From FW021-bin31 sp036278455 (GTDB lineage Bacteria > Bacteroidota > Bacteroidia > Chitinophagales > Chitinophagaceae), in the NCBI GenBank assembly GCA_036278455.1, contig DASULB010000254.1, forward strand, positions 1 to 19,288: 19,288 nucleotides of DNA, read 5' to 3'. The first letter of the stretch is position 1. Every line of letters starts with the position of its first letter. Positions 6,998-13,920 of this stretch are shown here, in pieces. A program made the position numbers and the translations under genes. The notes below the pieces were generated by a model, which had not been told where the DNA came from, did not search any database, and saw only the letters and a list, made by a program, of their open reading frames with translations.

Positions 6998-7702
6998 ATG
7001 AACATCATCATTACCGGGGCCAGCCGGGGTATCGGAAAGGCCATCGCAGCGCGTTTTATCCGGGAAGGATGGGATGCCGGTTTGTGTTCCCTGAACCCCG
7101 AGCGGATCCATCAGGCGAAGGAAGATCTCGCTCCGCTGAATAAGGAAGGCAGGATCCTGGCCGACGCCGTGGATGTAAGCCACCCCGAAGCGGTGGCGGC
7201 CTGGGCACAAAAAATAAAAACCACTTTTGGCGCGGTGGATATCCTGGTGAATAATGCCGGTGTTTTTATTCCCGGCAGCATTCACAGCGAACAGGACGGT
7301 GTCCTGGAAAGCACCATGGCCCTGAATGTCTATGGTGCCTATCACCTCACCCGCGCCCTGCTTCCCGAAATGAAATCCCGGGGGCGGGGACATATTTTTA
7401 ACATGTGCTCCACGGCAAGTCTGCAGCCATACCCTAACGGGGGATCATACAGCATCAGTAAATTCGCTTTGCTGGGATTTTCAAAAAACCTGCGCGAGGA
7501 GATGAAACCCTTTGGCGTCAGGGTGACAGCCGTTTGCCCGGGGCCTACGCTGACCGATTCCTGGGACGGCTTTGAAGGACCGCCGGAACGTATGATGCGG
7601 CCTGAGGACATCGCGGAGGTGATCTGGACGGCCTATCATCTTGCCCCACAAACGGTTATGGAAGATATCGTGCTTCGGCCCCAGGCCGGGGATATGCCCT
7701 GA
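6998..7702 (+). CDS. Short-chain dehydrogenase/reductase (SDR)
   Basis: A 234-residue classical SDR, a Rossmann-fold NAD(P)-dependent oxidoreductase. It begins almost directly with the nucleotide-binding glycine motif TGASRGIG (residues 6-13), followed by NNAG (85-88), Asn110, Ser138 and the YSISK active-site pair Tyr151/Lys155; CPGP follows near 179-182. The substrate is unknown; the sequence has the look of 3-oxoacyl-ACP reductase-like SDRs, but such resemblance does not identify a reaction. It appears to be transcribed alone from the element at 6986-6993, and BatD has its own promoter 108 bases after the SDR stop. Confidence 0.9.
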   Translation: MNIIITGASRGIGKAIAARFIREGWDAGLCSLNPERIHQAKEDLAPLNKEGRILADAVDVSHPEAVAAWAQKIKTTFGAVDILVNNAGVFIPGSIHSEQDGVLESTMALNVYGAYHLTRALLPEMKSRGRGHIFNMCSTASLQPYPNGGSYSISKFALLGFSKNLREEMKPFGVRVTAVCPGPTLTDSWDGFEGPPERMMRPEDIAEVIWTAYHLAPQTVMEDIVLRPQAGDMP

Positions 7703-7793
7703 CGCGGACCGCAATCTTTCCCCAAACGCTTGCTCCATAGCATTTTAACTAACATTTAACCCGCTTACGCTGTAACGCTGATACAACTTTAAA

Positions 7794-7801
7794 TATTTTT
7801 G
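7794..7801 (+). promoter_or_regulatory. -7 promoter element (TATTTTTG) for batD-batE
   Basis: An exact TAnnTTTG match 9 bases before the BatD start at 7811. It shares the 12-base string TATTTTTGCAGG with the SDR promoter at 6986-6997. An AGGGG Shine-Dalgarno-like run lies at 7803-7807. Confidence 0.5.
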
Positions 7802-7810
7802 CAGGGGTTT

Positions 7811-9820
7811 ATGGAATATGTGATAAAAAAATGGTCCCTGACAGCAATGCTGTTGCTGTTCGGCATGAATGCCTTATTTGCACAGGGGGTTCAGTTTTCC
7901 GCTAGCGTCAGCAGCACGCAGGTGGGTATACAGGAGCCGTTCCGTCTTAAATTTTCTATAGAAAATGCTTCCCGCGTTTCAGACTTTATACCCCCGGCCT
8001 TCTCCGGATTCCAGGTCGTTTCCAGACAACAGATGCAATCCACCAACATCGTCAACGGGAAAATGAGCCAAAGCATCTCTTTTATTTTTATCCTGGAAGC
8101 AACCGCGGAGGGCCGCTTTACCATTGCGGGAGCTTCCGCCAGGGTCGATGGCAATAAACTGCGTTCCAATCCCATCACCATCACCGTGGAGAAAAGCGCG
8201 GGCAGTCCTTCCGGTGGCAATAACCAGAACGTTCAGCCTGTGGCACCCAATCCCTTTGGCTTTCAGCCACCACAGGCACAGCCGCCATCCCCACAGTCCC
8301 AATCCCAGCCGGGGATCCTCCGAAATGGCGAGAAAGCCATGGACAAGATCAAAAAAAATGTCTTTGTAAAAGTGGACGTGGACAAAACAAATGTTTACGT
8401 CGGGCAGCAAATAACGGCCACCTATAAACTCTATACACGCCTCCCTACCTCCTCCCAGGTGACAAAGGTGCCTTCATTCACGGGATTCTCCGCCCATGAC
8501 CTCAAACTTTCCAATCCGCCGCGGGCGACCATGGAAAGGATCGACGGTGCTCCGTTCAAGGTGTTTACCATTCGAAAGACCATGCTGTTCCCGCTCCAGT
8601 CGGGTGCACTGGAACTGGATCCGGTAGAGGTCGACAACACCGTGAGGCTTTATCAGATCCAAAGAAAAAACAGAGGCCGCGATCCTTTGAATGATATCAT
8701 GAATGATCCGTTCTTCAAGGATCCTTTCAACAGTGACCCGTTCAATGACCCTTTCTTCCAGGATGCCTTTGGCGGGAGTAATGTAACTTATCATGATTAT
8801 GATTACCACATCACCAGCAAACCCGTGAAGATTCATGTAAAGCCATTGCCGGAGGCGGGTAAACCCGCCGACTTCAGCGGCGCGGTCGGTGACTTCAAGA
8901 TAAACGCTTCCCTGGATAAGAACAAGCTTAGTACCGATGACGCGGCTACATTGACGGTCACCGTATCGGGACATGGTAACATAACACTGGTGGACGCTCC
9001 TAAAGTAGATTTTCCCAGTGACCTTGAAAGTTATGATCCCAAAGTTTCAGATAAGATAAGTGGAGGCAATCCTTTTGGCGGGAGCCGTACTTTTACCTAT
9101 GTGATCATGCCCAACGCAGCCGGCAACTTCACCATTCCACCGGTGAAGTTCGCTTACTTTGATCCTGACGACGCAAAATATATAACGATCGAAACCACTT
9201 CTTTCGCCCTCGACATTACCCCGGGGAAAAATCAAAAAAACAACAGCGCAAACTATGCTGCTTCCGACAACGCGTTGCAACCCATACGGACCGGAACGAT
9301 GACCTGGAGCAAGGCTGGCGCACTGTGGTTTGGATCATGGTGGTACTGGCTGCTGTTGATGATACCGGTGTTGATCCTGATCGCGCTGCTGGCTTTCAAA
9401 AAACGAAAAAAGGAACTGCAGTCCAACCAGACCCTGCTGAAAAACAAACGGGCGAACCGGATCGCGCTCAAGCGCCTGACCCTGGCCAACCGCTTCTTGC
9501 AACAGAACGATCACAAAGCATTCTACGGAGAAGTATCCCAGGCCGTTTGGGGTTATCTTTGTGATAAGCTCAACATTCCGTTCGCGGAACTCAGTAAACA
9601 AAAGGCGCAGGAGAAACTCCTGGAAAAACAGATCAACGGCCACACGCCCGAACGCCTTTTTGGGTTGCTTGATCATTGTGAAATGGCATTATACGCCGGC
9701 ACCGAGGGGCACGCGCAAATGAAGGAGACTTACCAGAACGCCCTGTCGGTCATTACCGATCTGGAACAGCAGCTAAAAGGCAACCACCGTGAACCGGGAA
9801 GGACAGCGGAAAAAAACTGA
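7811..9820 (+). CDS. batD: BatD family protein (aerotolerance / oxygen-tolerance type)
   Basis: A 669-residue membrane-anchored protein matching the BatD layout: a signal peptide (residues 1-25, cut after LFAQ or just before Gln25), a large beta-rich extracytoplasmic region with repeated Ig-like segments, one transmembrane helix at 509-529 followed by a basic KKRKK anchor, and a soluble cytoplasmic C-terminus. Bat proteins were named from Bacteroides aerotolerance genes and normally sit in a moxR-batA-batB-batD-batE cluster; their molecular role is still poorly defined. The start at 7811 is chosen because it gives a normal signal peptide; a TTG four codons upstream falls inside the promoter element. 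A striking acidic-aromatic stretch with repeated DPF motifs lies at about residues 291-320. The BatE gene overlaps its 3' end by 32 bases. Confidence 0.85.
   Translation: MEYVIKKWSLTAMLLLFGMNALFAQGVQFSASVSSTQVGIQEPFRLKFSIENASRVSDFIPPAFSGFQVVSRQQMQSTNIVNGKMSQSISFIFILEATAEGRFTIAGASARVDGNKLRSNPITITVEKSAGSPSGGNNQNVQPVAPNPFGFQPPQAQPPSPQSQSQPGILRNGEKAMDKIKKNVFVKVDVDKTNVYVGQQITATYKLYTRLPTSSQVTKVPSFTGFSAHDLKLSNPPRATMERIDGAPFKVFTIRKTMLFPLQSGALELDPVEVDNTVRLYQIQRKNRGRDPLNDIMNDPFFKDPFNSDPFNDPFFQDAFGGSNVTYHDYDYHITSKPVKIHVKPLPEAGKPADFSGAVGDFKINASLDKNKLSTDDAATLTVTVSGHGNITLVDAPKVDFPSDLESYDPKVSDKISGGNPFGGSRTFTYVIMPNAAGNFTIPPVKFAYFDPDDAKYITIETTSFALDITPGKNQKNNSANYAASDNALQPIRTGTMTWSKAGALWFGSWWYWLLLMIPVLILIALLAFKKRKKELQSNQTLLKNKRANRIALKRLTLANRFLQQNDHKAFYGEVSQAVWGYLCDKLNIPFAELSKQKAQEKLLEKQINGHTPERLFGLLDHCEMALYAGTEGHAQMKETYQNALSVITDLEQQLKGNHREPGRTAEKN
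8681..8770 (+). repeat. DPF-rich coding repeat inside batD
   Basis: Within BatD, about 30 residues consist largely of iterations of D-P-F with N, K, S or F between (for example NDPFFKDPFNSDPFNDPFF). The codons vary between copies (GATCCG, GATCCT, GACCCG, GACCCT), so the repeat is kept at protein level rather than as recent DNA duplication. Confidence 0.7.
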
Positions 9821-10613
9821 TCTCAATGCACTTATTATTTTGAAGACAAGAAAAACCATATTCTCATTCTTTGTGCTGGCCCTTTTTGCCCTGCCGGCCT
9901 TCAGCCGGGAGGCTCCGGCCCAATCCACGCAGCAGCTTTTTGACAAAGCCAACAATCTTTACCAGCGACACCGGTATGATTCCGCGTCACTGTTATACCA
10001 GCAACTCGTCCATGATGGCTATAACAACGCCGAACTATATTACAATGCCGGAAACGCCAATTACAAGGCACGGCACCTGGGTTACGCCGTGTATTATTTT
10101 GAAAAAGCGCTGCAACAATCTCCGGGAAACGCCGTGATCGCCCATAATCTGGCCCTGGCCAAACAACAGGCCAGTGATAAAATAGACCAGGTGCCCACCT
10201 TGTTTTTTATCCGTTGGTGGCATGGATTACTCCATCTTCATCAGCCAAACGGATGGATGGTGGGAAGTATCCTGCTTTTCTGGGTCGTGGTGTTTTTGAC
10301 GGGATGGCGCCTGCTCAGAAAACCCGCGCCACGCTGGACCGGATGGATCCTTACGCTGACCGCTATCTTGTTTTGCATCTATCTGTCCGGCGCCATCGGC
10401 ACCTGGTACCGGCACACCCACCATGACTTCGCGGTCATTGTCAAAACAGACCAGCAGGTAAAGGCAGCCCCGGATTCCGGGAGCGCGGACCTGTTGGTCA
10501 TTCATGAAGGCCTGAAGGTAAAGGTCACCGATGAAGTAAACGGGTGGCGCAAGATTGAACTCACCAACGGTACGGAAGGATGGGTCAGGGCGGATTGCAT
10601 GGCGGATCTATGA
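9789..10613 (+). CDS. batE: BatE-like protein: TPR plus SH3 domains, membrane-bound
   Basis: A 274-residue protein with a hydrophobic export segment (about 23-39), tetratricopeptide-like repeats (about 47-125, with NAELYYNAGNANYK and YYFEKALQQSPGN), two transmembrane helices (about 156-173 and 184-204) and a C-terminal bacterial SH3 domain (about 215-272, ending GWVRADCM). This order is that of BatE of the Bat cluster. No ATG start is available: GTG at 9789, preceded by AAAAGG at a suitable distance, is chosen; TTG at 9840 (giving MKTRKTIFSFF) would yield a more ordinary signal peptide. It overlaps batD by 32 bases, implying coupled expression. Its last codon CTA is the complement of the stop codon of the convergent metal-transporter gene. 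Confidence 0.82.
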   Translation: MNREGQRKKTDLNALIILKTRKTIFSFFVLALFALPAFSREAPAQSTQQLFDKANNLYQRHRYDSASLLYQQLVHDGYNNAELYYNAGNANYKARHLGYAVYYFEKALQQSPGNAVIAHNLALAKQQASDKIDQVPTLFFIRWWHGLLHLHQPNGWMVGSILLFWVVVFLTGWRLLRKPAPRWTGWILTLTAILFCIYLSGAIGTWYRHTHHDFAVIVKTDQQVKAAPDSGSADLLVIHEGLKVKVTDEVNGWRKIELTNGTEGWVRADCMADL

Positions 10614-11573
10614 GTGGAAGCGGGTGGCCTGGATCCCTTCCTCAGGCGGACAGCTTTTTTCCTTGCACGCTTCATCCTGTGTTTCCAGTTCAAATGTACT
10701 GTGGTCGATGCGGAGCTTTTCCAGTTTTCCCCGGAGATTTTCCTTGATACCCTCTGTTTCGGCAAGACCGGTGCCCGGGGCCACCACCAGATGCGCCGTC
10801 AGGGCGTTTTGGGTAGTGCTCATGGCCCATACATGAACATGATGGATGTCCAGGATGCCTTTTGTTTCCATGGCAGCGTGGCGCACGGCTTGCATATCCA
10901 CTTCCCGCGGTACTCCGTCCAGACTCAGGCGCAGGCTGTCCTTTAGCAGTCCCCAGGTACTGATGAGAATAACGGCCATGATCATAAAACTGATGACCGG
11001 ATCCAGCCAGTACCAATGCGTCCAGATGATCACGAGTCCCGCGATCACCACGCCCAGCGATACCAGGGCATCCGCGGCCATATGCAGGTACGCCCCTTTC
11101 AGATTCAGGTCTGTATCCTTATCACGGATAAAAAGGAATGCGGTGAAGCCATTGATCAGGATGCCGACAGCGGCCACGACGGCCAGCACGCCCCCTTGCA
11201 CCGCTTCGGGTTGCAACAGCCGGCGCACCGCCTCGAACCCGATACCGCCAATAGCGATCAGCAGGATGACCGCATTAAGCAAAGCCACCAGGATCGTTGT
11301 TTTGCGATAGCCGTATGTATAGTCGTCATTGGGTTTCATCTTTGCCAGCCTGAAGGCTAGCAATGCCAGGGCCAGGCTGGCGACGTCAAAAAGGTTATGA
11401 CCGGCGTCGGAAAGAAGGGCAAGGGAATTCTGCCAGAATCCCGCCGCTGCTTCCACCACGACAAAAATGAGATTCAGTAAAATGCCAGCCATTAATGCCC
11501 TGTCGATCCCCATTCCGCTACGGGAACCCGGCGCCAGGGCATAAGGATGCGTATGGTCATGATGATGTGGCAT
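10608..11573 (-). CDS. Cation diffusion facilitator (CzcD/ZnT-type metal exporter)
   Basis: A 321-residue inner-membrane CDF transporter that would export Zn(II) or similar divalent cations in exchange for protons. It has a short metal-binding-like N-terminus MPHHHDHTH, six predicted helices between about residues 25 and 210, and the paired intramembrane site residues His59/Asp63 in DAGHNLFD and His164/Asp168 in HMAADAL, the His-xxx-Asp form typical of zinc exporters. A cytoplasmic C-terminal domain (about 220-300, IHHVHVWAMS) is followed by a Cys-containing tail (Cys303, Cys308). The start at 11573 is set by the His-rich N-terminus; the frame stays open for 87 codons upstream, but this is not CDF-like. 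Its promoter lies just upstream at 11601-11594. It overlaps batE by 6 bases, stop to stop. Confidence 0.93.
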   Translation of the reverse strand: MPHHHDHTHPYALAPGSRSGMGIDRALMAGILLNLIFVVVEAAAGFWQNSLALLSDAGHNLFDVASLALALLAFRLAKMKPNDDYTYGYRKTTILVALLNAVILLIAIGGIGFEAVRRLLQPEAVQGGVLAVVAAVGILINGFTAFLFIRDKDTDLNLKGAYLHMAADALVSLGVVIAGLVIIWTHWYWLDPVISFMIMAVILISTWGLLKDSLRLSLDGVPREVDMQAVRHAAMETKGILDIHHVHVWAMSTTQNALTAHLVVAPGTGLAETEGIKENLRGKLEKLRIDHSTFELETQDEACKEKSCPPEEGIQATRFHS

Positions 11574-11593
11574 TTCACGGATAATTACTTCTA

Positions 11594-11601
11594 CAAAGAT
11601 A
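11594..11601 (-). promoter_or_regulatory. -7 promoter element (TATCTTTG) for the CDF gene
   Basis: On the minus strand TATCTTTG matches TAnnTTTG exactly and ends 20 bases before the CDF start. A small palindromic stretch CCCGGTGCCGGG lies directly upstream at 11607-11618 and could be an operator. Confidence 0.55.
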
Positions 11602-11700
11602 ACAAACCCGGTGCCGGGATGGTTATTAGCCGTCTGATGCCGAATGGCAGCAAAAAAACCTGTAAAAAAAAGGAAGAAAGCGATCCGGTGAAGCAGACAG

Positions 11701-11760
11701 GCCGAAGGATCTCCGGCACGCTGACAACCGTATTTCCATACCGGGTCTGAAACAGCCCCG
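11701..11760 (-). terminator. Two hairpins downstream of thiL
   Basis: On the minus strand a stem CGGG-G-CTG / CAG-A-CCCG (11760-11742, one mismatch, 3-nt loop) is followed by GCCGGAG/CTTCGGC (11717-11701, 7 bp including one G-U). They lie just past the thiL stop and upstream of the CDF promoter, so 3' end formation or processing of the thiL transcript is the simplest reading. Neither is followed at once by a T run. Confidence 0.35.
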
Positions 11761-11781
11761 TCATCTGTAAAACAAGGGATG

Positions 11782-12816
11782 CTACTGCTTAAACGCGTTC
11801 CATCCCTGGGCAACCAGCACGTGTTTATTCCCACTCTTTGTCAGCAGGTGAGCGCCTTCCTCAGCACCGGTCATGTACCCGATTACGCTGATCTGTTCAG
11901 ACAACACCAATTTATCATGGTCCTCCGGCCGGATGGTAAACAACAATTCATAATCCTCCCCGCCATGCAACGCCAGGGTGGTAGGGTCCAACCCGAATTT
12001 AAAGGCCGCCTGCGCGGTTTCTTCATTGACAGGTATTTTTTCTTCGTAGATCAGGCAGCCCAGACCGCTTTGTTCACAGATATGCAGCACATCGGAGCTC
12101 AATCCATCACTAAGGTCCATCATTGCCGTTGGAAGCAGATCCTGATCGGCGAAGAAATTGATCATATCCCTTCTTGCTTCCGGTTTGAGGAATCGTTGAA
12201 GAACATACGTTCTGTTTTCAAGGTCAGGCTGCACCCCGGGGTGTTCCAGGTATATCTTCTTCTCGCGTTCCAGCAATTGAAGCCCCAGGTAAGCAGCACC
12301 CAGATCGCCCGTCACGCAGAGCAGATCGCCTTTGTGCGCGGTACTCCGCCTGACATACCGGTCGGGTGTTACTTCCCCTATGGCCGTACCGCTGATAATA
12401 AGCCCTGATGTGGAGGAACTTGTATCACCCCCCACCAGGTCCGCCCCATATCTTTCGCAGGCCAGGTAAACCCCTTCATAAAATTCGCTGATGGCCTCTA
12501 CGGAAAAACGGTTGGACAGGGCTATGCTGAGCAGAAACTGGGTGGGTTGGGCGTTCATCGCATACAGATCGGAAAGATTGACGACCACCGATTTGTAACC
12601 CAGATGTTTCAACGGCGTATAGGTCAGGTCAAAATGGACACCTTCCACCAAAAGGTCCGTAGTGACCACAATCTGCTTGCCAAAATGATCCAGTACGGCG
12701 GCATCATCACCAACGCCCACAATGGTTCCGGCGTTTTGTAATTCAATATTCTTTGTCAGAAAATCTATCAGTCCAAACTCGCCCAATGTGCTGATCTCTG
12801 TACGTTGGTTATCCAT
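11782..12816 (-). CDS. thiL: Thiamine-monophosphate kinase
   Basis: ThiL phosphorylates thiamine monophosphate to thiamine pyrophosphate with ATP, the last step of cofactor synthesis, in the cytoplasm. The 344-residue protein has the AIR synthase/PurM-like fold motifs expected of ThiL: GVGDDAAVL (34-42), TDLLVEGVHF (53-62), NLSDLYAMNAQP (80-91), VGGDTSSS (128-135), MMDLSDGLSSD further on and HGGEDYELLF near 280. Length is normal for the family. The gene follows the inositol-monophosphatase gene by 47 bases with no promoter-like element between, so the two are likely co-transcribed. No TPP riboswitch was recognised nearby. Confidence 0.95.
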   Translation of the reverse strand: MDNQRTEISTLGEFGLIDFLTKNIELQNAGTIVGVGDDAAVLDHFGKQIVVTTDLLVEGVHFDLTYTPLKHLGYKSVVVNLSDLYAMNAQPTQFLLSIALSNRFSVEAISEFYEGVYLACERYGADLVGGDTSSSTSGLIISGTAIGEVTPDRYVRRSTAHKGDLLCVTGDLGAAYLGLQLLEREKKIYLEHPGVQPDLENRTYVLQRFLKPEARRDMINFFADQDLLPTAMMDLSDGLSSDVLHICEQSGLGCLIYEEKIPVNEETAQAAFKFGLDPTTLALHGGEDYELLFTIRPEDHDKLVLSEQISVIGYMTGAEEGAHLLTKSGNKHVLVAQGWNAFKQ

Positions 12817-12863
12817 AGGTCATCATTTATACAATTGTTAATATCCCGAAGAAGTCCCTTTTT

Positions 12864-13634
12864 CTATTTTCCGTTCACGGCGTCGAGCAGCGCATCATGA
12901 ATAAGCCCGTTGGTGGCCAGCAACCGACGCTGATAGGGCGAATAAACGTCCCCGTTAAAATCTGTGACCTTTCCACCGGCCTCTTCAACAATCAGGTATC
13001 CGGCAGCTGCGTCCCAGGCATTCAGATTATGCTCCCAAAAACCGTCAAAGCGGCCACAGGCCACCCAGCACAGATCAATCGCTGCCGAGCCCAGGCGCCG
13101 CACGGGCGATCCCGCCTTCACAAACCGTGAAAATACCTGTATCGGATCATTGTCCATGTCTTCCCATTGATACGGGAAACCTGTTATCAAAAAAGCGCTG
13201 TCCAGGGAGGCGTTGCCTGAGACCGCGATCTTTTGGTTGTTCAGTGTAGCGCCCAGGCCTTTCTCTGCAAAAAACAGTTCATTAAGAAAGGGATTGTAAA
13301 CCGCCCCCATCAGCATCTGTCCTCCCTTTTCCACGGCGATGGACACGCAACAAAGCGGCACGCCATGCGCGTAGTTAACCGTTCCGTCAATGGGATCGAT
13401 GATCCATTTATAGGCGGATTCAGACGACATTTCACCGGCTTCCTCGCTCAGGATATGGTGATCGGGATACTGCTCGCGAATAATACGGAAAATGGCTTCT
13501 TCGGAAAGCTTATCCACCTCGGTAACCAGGTCATTGATGGTCAGTTTGCTTGTGATTTTAAAGTTCCCGTTGAAATATTGCTGCATGATGCCGCCAGCTT
13601 CGCCGGCTGCCTTTAAGAGTGTTTCCTTTAACAT
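12864..13634 (-). CDS. suhB: Inositol monophosphatase family protein (SuhB-like)
   Basis: A 256-residue Mg2+-dependent phosphatase of the inositol monophosphatase/FIG superfamily. Hallmarks are DLVTEVDK (35-42), metal ligands Glu64/Glu65 in SEEAG, the signature WIIDPIDGTVNYAHG (77-91, Asp80 and Asp83) and LNAWDAAAG (204-212, Asp208). The likely reaction is dephosphorylation of inositol 1-phosphate or related sugar phosphates; bacterial homologues also have RNA-related roles, and the sequence does not tell which applies. The start at 13634 gives the family-like MLKETLLKAA; an upstream in-frame start would run through the promoter. Two tandem -7 elements stand directly before the ATG, implying a leaderless or nearly leaderless message. 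It leads an operon with thiL. Confidence 0.92.
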   Translation of the reverse strand: MLKETLLKAAGEAGGIMQQYFNGNFKITSKLTINDLVTEVDKLSEEAIFRIIREQYPDHHILSEEAGEMSSESAYKWIIDPIDGTVNYAHGVPLCCVSIAVEKGGQMLMGAVYNPFLNELFFAEKGLGATLNNQKIAVSGNASLDSAFLITGFPYQWEDMDNDPIQVFSRFVKAGSPVRRLGSAAIDLCWVACGRFDGFWEHNLNAWDAAAGYLIVEEAGGKVTDFNGDVYSPYQRRLLATNGLIHDALLDAVNGK

Positions 13635-13637
13635 GGA

Positions 13638-13659
13638 GCAAAGATAAGGCAAAGATAAG
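13638..13659 (-). promoter_or_regulatory. Tandemly duplicated -7 elements of the suhB-like gene
   Basis: The 11-bp unit GCAAAGATAAG (plus strand) occurs twice in perfect tandem at 13638-13648 and 13649-13659. Each copy contains TATCTTTG on the minus strand, an exact TAnnTTTG. The nearer copy is separated from the ATG by only CTCC. Confidence 0.6.
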
Positions 13660-13674
13660 TTGTACCGGGAAGCA

Positions 13675-13705
13675 GCCCGGCTAAGAAACAGGGTATTTGC
13701 CGGGC
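13675..13705. repeat. Perfect 7-bp inverted repeat upstream of suhB promoter
   Basis: GCCCGGC (13675-13681) and GCCGGGC (13699-13705) flank a 17-nt spacer. The inner bases 13676-13680 can alternatively pair with CCGGG at 13665-13669, so two mutually exclusive hairpins are possible. It may be part of the 3' end of the sigma operon transcript or an operator. Confidence 0.35.
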
Positions 13706-13740
13706 GGCTTACGATGACCAACCCAGCTTTCGGATGATTA

Positions 13741-13777
13741 TATCCGCATGGGGAACTTAAAAGTCGTTATGCGGATA
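13741..13777 (-). terminator. Perfect 9-bp inverted repeat after the beta-barrel operon
   Basis: TATCCGCAT (13741-13749) and ATGCGGATA (13769-13777) are perfectly complementary around a 19-nt loop. It lies downstream of the sigma / anti-sigma / beta-barrel operon on the minus strand and spans the stop codon of the small frame at 13757-13873. It may end that transcript, though no T run follows. Confidence 0.4.
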
Positions 13778-13873
13778 AAGGTTGGCATAGCGTTTCTTTC
13801 CGCCGCGATCCCATCGCGGACTGCCCACTCCTTCCCACATGCTGAAGTGGTGTCCACTAAACACGGCCGTCAT
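13757..13873 (-). CDS. Unassigned 38-codon frame after the beta-barrel gene
   Basis: An ATG at 13873 opens a 38-residue frame (MTAVFSGHHFSMWEG through KKRYANLYPHNDF). Third positions are GC-rich as in neighbouring genes and the residue mix looks natural. The same frame is open upstream past the beta-barrel stop (reading HTLSNKVPYGAESGGRALR) into the overlapping 3' end of that gene, without an ATG. It is therefore either a small gene, a gene with a non-ATG start overlapping the beta-barrel gene, or the remnant of a longer gene. No family is recognised. Confidence 0.33.
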   Translation of the reverse strand: MTAVFSGHHFSMWEGVGSPRWDRGGKKRYANLYPHNDF

Positions 13874-13920
13874 GCGGAGGGCCCTGCCCCCGCTCTCAGC
13901 GCCATAGGGGACCTTGTTGC

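Noticed and set aside
11594..11760. A metal (NiCo or Mn) riboswitch in front of the CDF gene.
   Set aside because: The hairpins lie upstream of the CDF -7 element, so they would not be in its leader, and no conserved riboswitch core was recognised.
11574..11834. An 87-codon in-frame N-terminal extension of the CDF gene.
   Set aside because: It runs through the CDF promoter element and the end of thiL, has no CDF-like sequence, and the His-rich start at 11573 is typical.
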